The position numbers and the translations under genes are program-made. The notes beneath the pieces are model-generated. The model saw only the letters and a list, made by a program, of their open reading frames with translations. It was not told the DNA's origin and made no database searches. From Burkholderiaceae bacterium (GTDB lineage Bacteria; Pseudomonadota; Gammaproteobacteria; Burkholderiales; Burkholderiaceae), in contig JALREG010000098.1 of assembly GCA_023253905.1 (NCBI GenBank), positions 1-7,711 on the forward strand: 7,711 nucleotides of DNA, read 5' to 3'. Each line of letters begins with the position of its first letter. The stretch's first letter is position 1. Of this stretch, positions 7,012-7,711 are shown piece after piece.

Positions 7012-7711
7012 AGACCCATCACCATGCGCTCACCGCCACCCTTGCACTGACCCTCGCCTGTGCGGCACCCGCCGCCCTGGCCCAGGCCACCAACTGGCCG
7101 GAAAAGCCGGTACGGATCGTGATGCCCTTCCCGACAGGCGGCGCATCTGACGTTCTCACCCGAATCCTCGCTGACCAGCTGCGTATCAAACTGGGGCAAA
7201 CCTTCGTGGTTGAAAACCGAACCGGAGCAGGCGGCAACATCGGCATGGAGGCGGGCGCTAAAGCGGCGCCCGACGGCTACACCCTCACCAGCGCCACCAT
7301 CGGAACGCTCTCGATCAACCAGTATCTGTTCAAGAGTCTGCCCTACGACCCCGAGGGCGGCTTCGCCTACGTGTCAACATTCTGGGCCAACTGCAATGTC
7401 GTGCTGGTCTCGCCCCAGCACAATCAGGCGCGAAATCTGACCGACTTCATCACCTGGGCCAAGGCGCAACCGAAGGGCATCAACTTCGGCTCCTCGGGCG
7501 TTGGCACCACGCCGCACCTGGCAGGTGAACTGTTCCGGGTACGCACCGGTATCTCCGCTACCCATGTGCCCGCGCGCGGCGCTCCCCAGACCATCTCGAT
7601 GCTGCTATCGGGCGCGCTTGACACATCGATCGACAACATCGCGAGCTACGCGGGACTTCTCGCCGGAGGCCAGGTCCGCGGTCTGGCGGTAACCTGCCCC
7701 GAGCGCTGGCC
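7008..7711 (+). CDS. Bug/TctC-family substrate-binding protein (second copy, C-terminus beyond window)
   Basis: The frame from ATG 7008 stays open to the window edge, giving 234 complete codons of a family that normally has about 315-330, so roughly a quarter is missing. A classic Sec signal peptide is visible: MKTHHH, a hydrophobic core rich in Ala, Leu and Thr, and an A-L-A cleavage site after residue 25. The mature protein starts QATNWPEKPVRIVMPFPTGGASD, followed by VVENRTGAGGNIG, A-APDGYT, SGVGTTPHLAGELF and PARGAPQTISMLLSGALD, all at the positions of Bug/TctC signatures. The usual P-Y-K-G ligand-loop motif reads P-A-R-G here, whereas the first copy in this operon keeps P-Y-K-G. The two copies are clearly divergent in sequence, so they probably bind different ligands and are not a recent tandem duplication. 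No permease genes are in view. Confidence 0.93.
   Translation, partial: MKTHHHALTATLALTLACAAPAALAQATNWPEKPVRIVMPFPTGGASDVLTRILADQLRIKLGQTFVVENRTGAGGNIGMEAGAKAAPDGYTLTSATIGTLSINQYLFKSLPYDPEGGFAYVSTFWANCNVVLVSPQHNQARNLTDFITWAKAQPKGINFGSSGVGTTPHLAGELFRVRTGISATHVPARGAPQTISMLLSGALDTSIDNIASYAGLLAGGQVRGLAVTCPERW

Noticed and set aside
7008..7090. Possible lipoprotein signal (cysteine after L-T-L-A) in the second Bug protein
   Set aside because: The residues before the cysteine do not fit a standard lipobox, and a good A-L-A signal peptidase I site follows a few residues later.
1..7711. Search by eye for tRNA, CRISPR, insertion sequences, terminal inverted repeats and rho-independent terminators
   Set aside because: Nothing convincing was seen; intergenic gaps are at most 31 nt and contain no stem followed by a T run.

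Overview
The window is a single head-to-tail block of protein-coding genes on the + strand, GC-rich and with almost no intergenic DNA. Two periplasmic binding proteins of the Bug/TctC type, an alpha-beta fused NDP-forming acyl-CoA synthetase and the high GC content together suggest a betaproteobacterium, most likely Burkholderiales. That placement is inferred from gene content; there is no rRNA or other phylogenetic marker here.

Layout, left to right: the last 27 codons of an AMP-forming acyl-CoA ligase (1-86); a luciferase-like (LLM) flavin monooxygenase (83-1174); a Bug/TctC solute-binding protein (1206-2153); a 721-residue NDP-forming acyl-CoA synthetase (2181-4346); a nitronate monooxygenase-family flavoprotein (4366-5493); a crotonase/enoyl-CoA hydratase (5497-6258); an unnamed protein that reads as a two-domain cupin (6262-7011); and the first 234 codons of a second, divergent Bug/TctC protein (7008-7711, cut by the window end). 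The junctions are an ATGA overlap, then gaps of 31, 27, 19, 3 and 3 nt, then another ATGA overlap. No terminator hairpin or convincing internal promoter is visible, so all eight genes are probably one transcript that begins before and continues after the window.

Read together, the genes look like a catabolic operon for an organic acid or a compound oxidised to one. The Bug proteins would capture a carboxylate in the periplasm, two mechanistically different ligases would make CoA thioesters, two flavoenzymes would carry out oxidative steps, and the crotonase would hydrate or dehydrate an enoyl-CoA. The cupin may be an accessory enzyme or a sensor. The substrate cannot be read from the sequence. 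No mobile element, RNA gene, CRISPR array or foreign-looking segment was seen. The least explained gene is the bicupin at 6262-7011, whose two halves look like a degenerate internal duplication.
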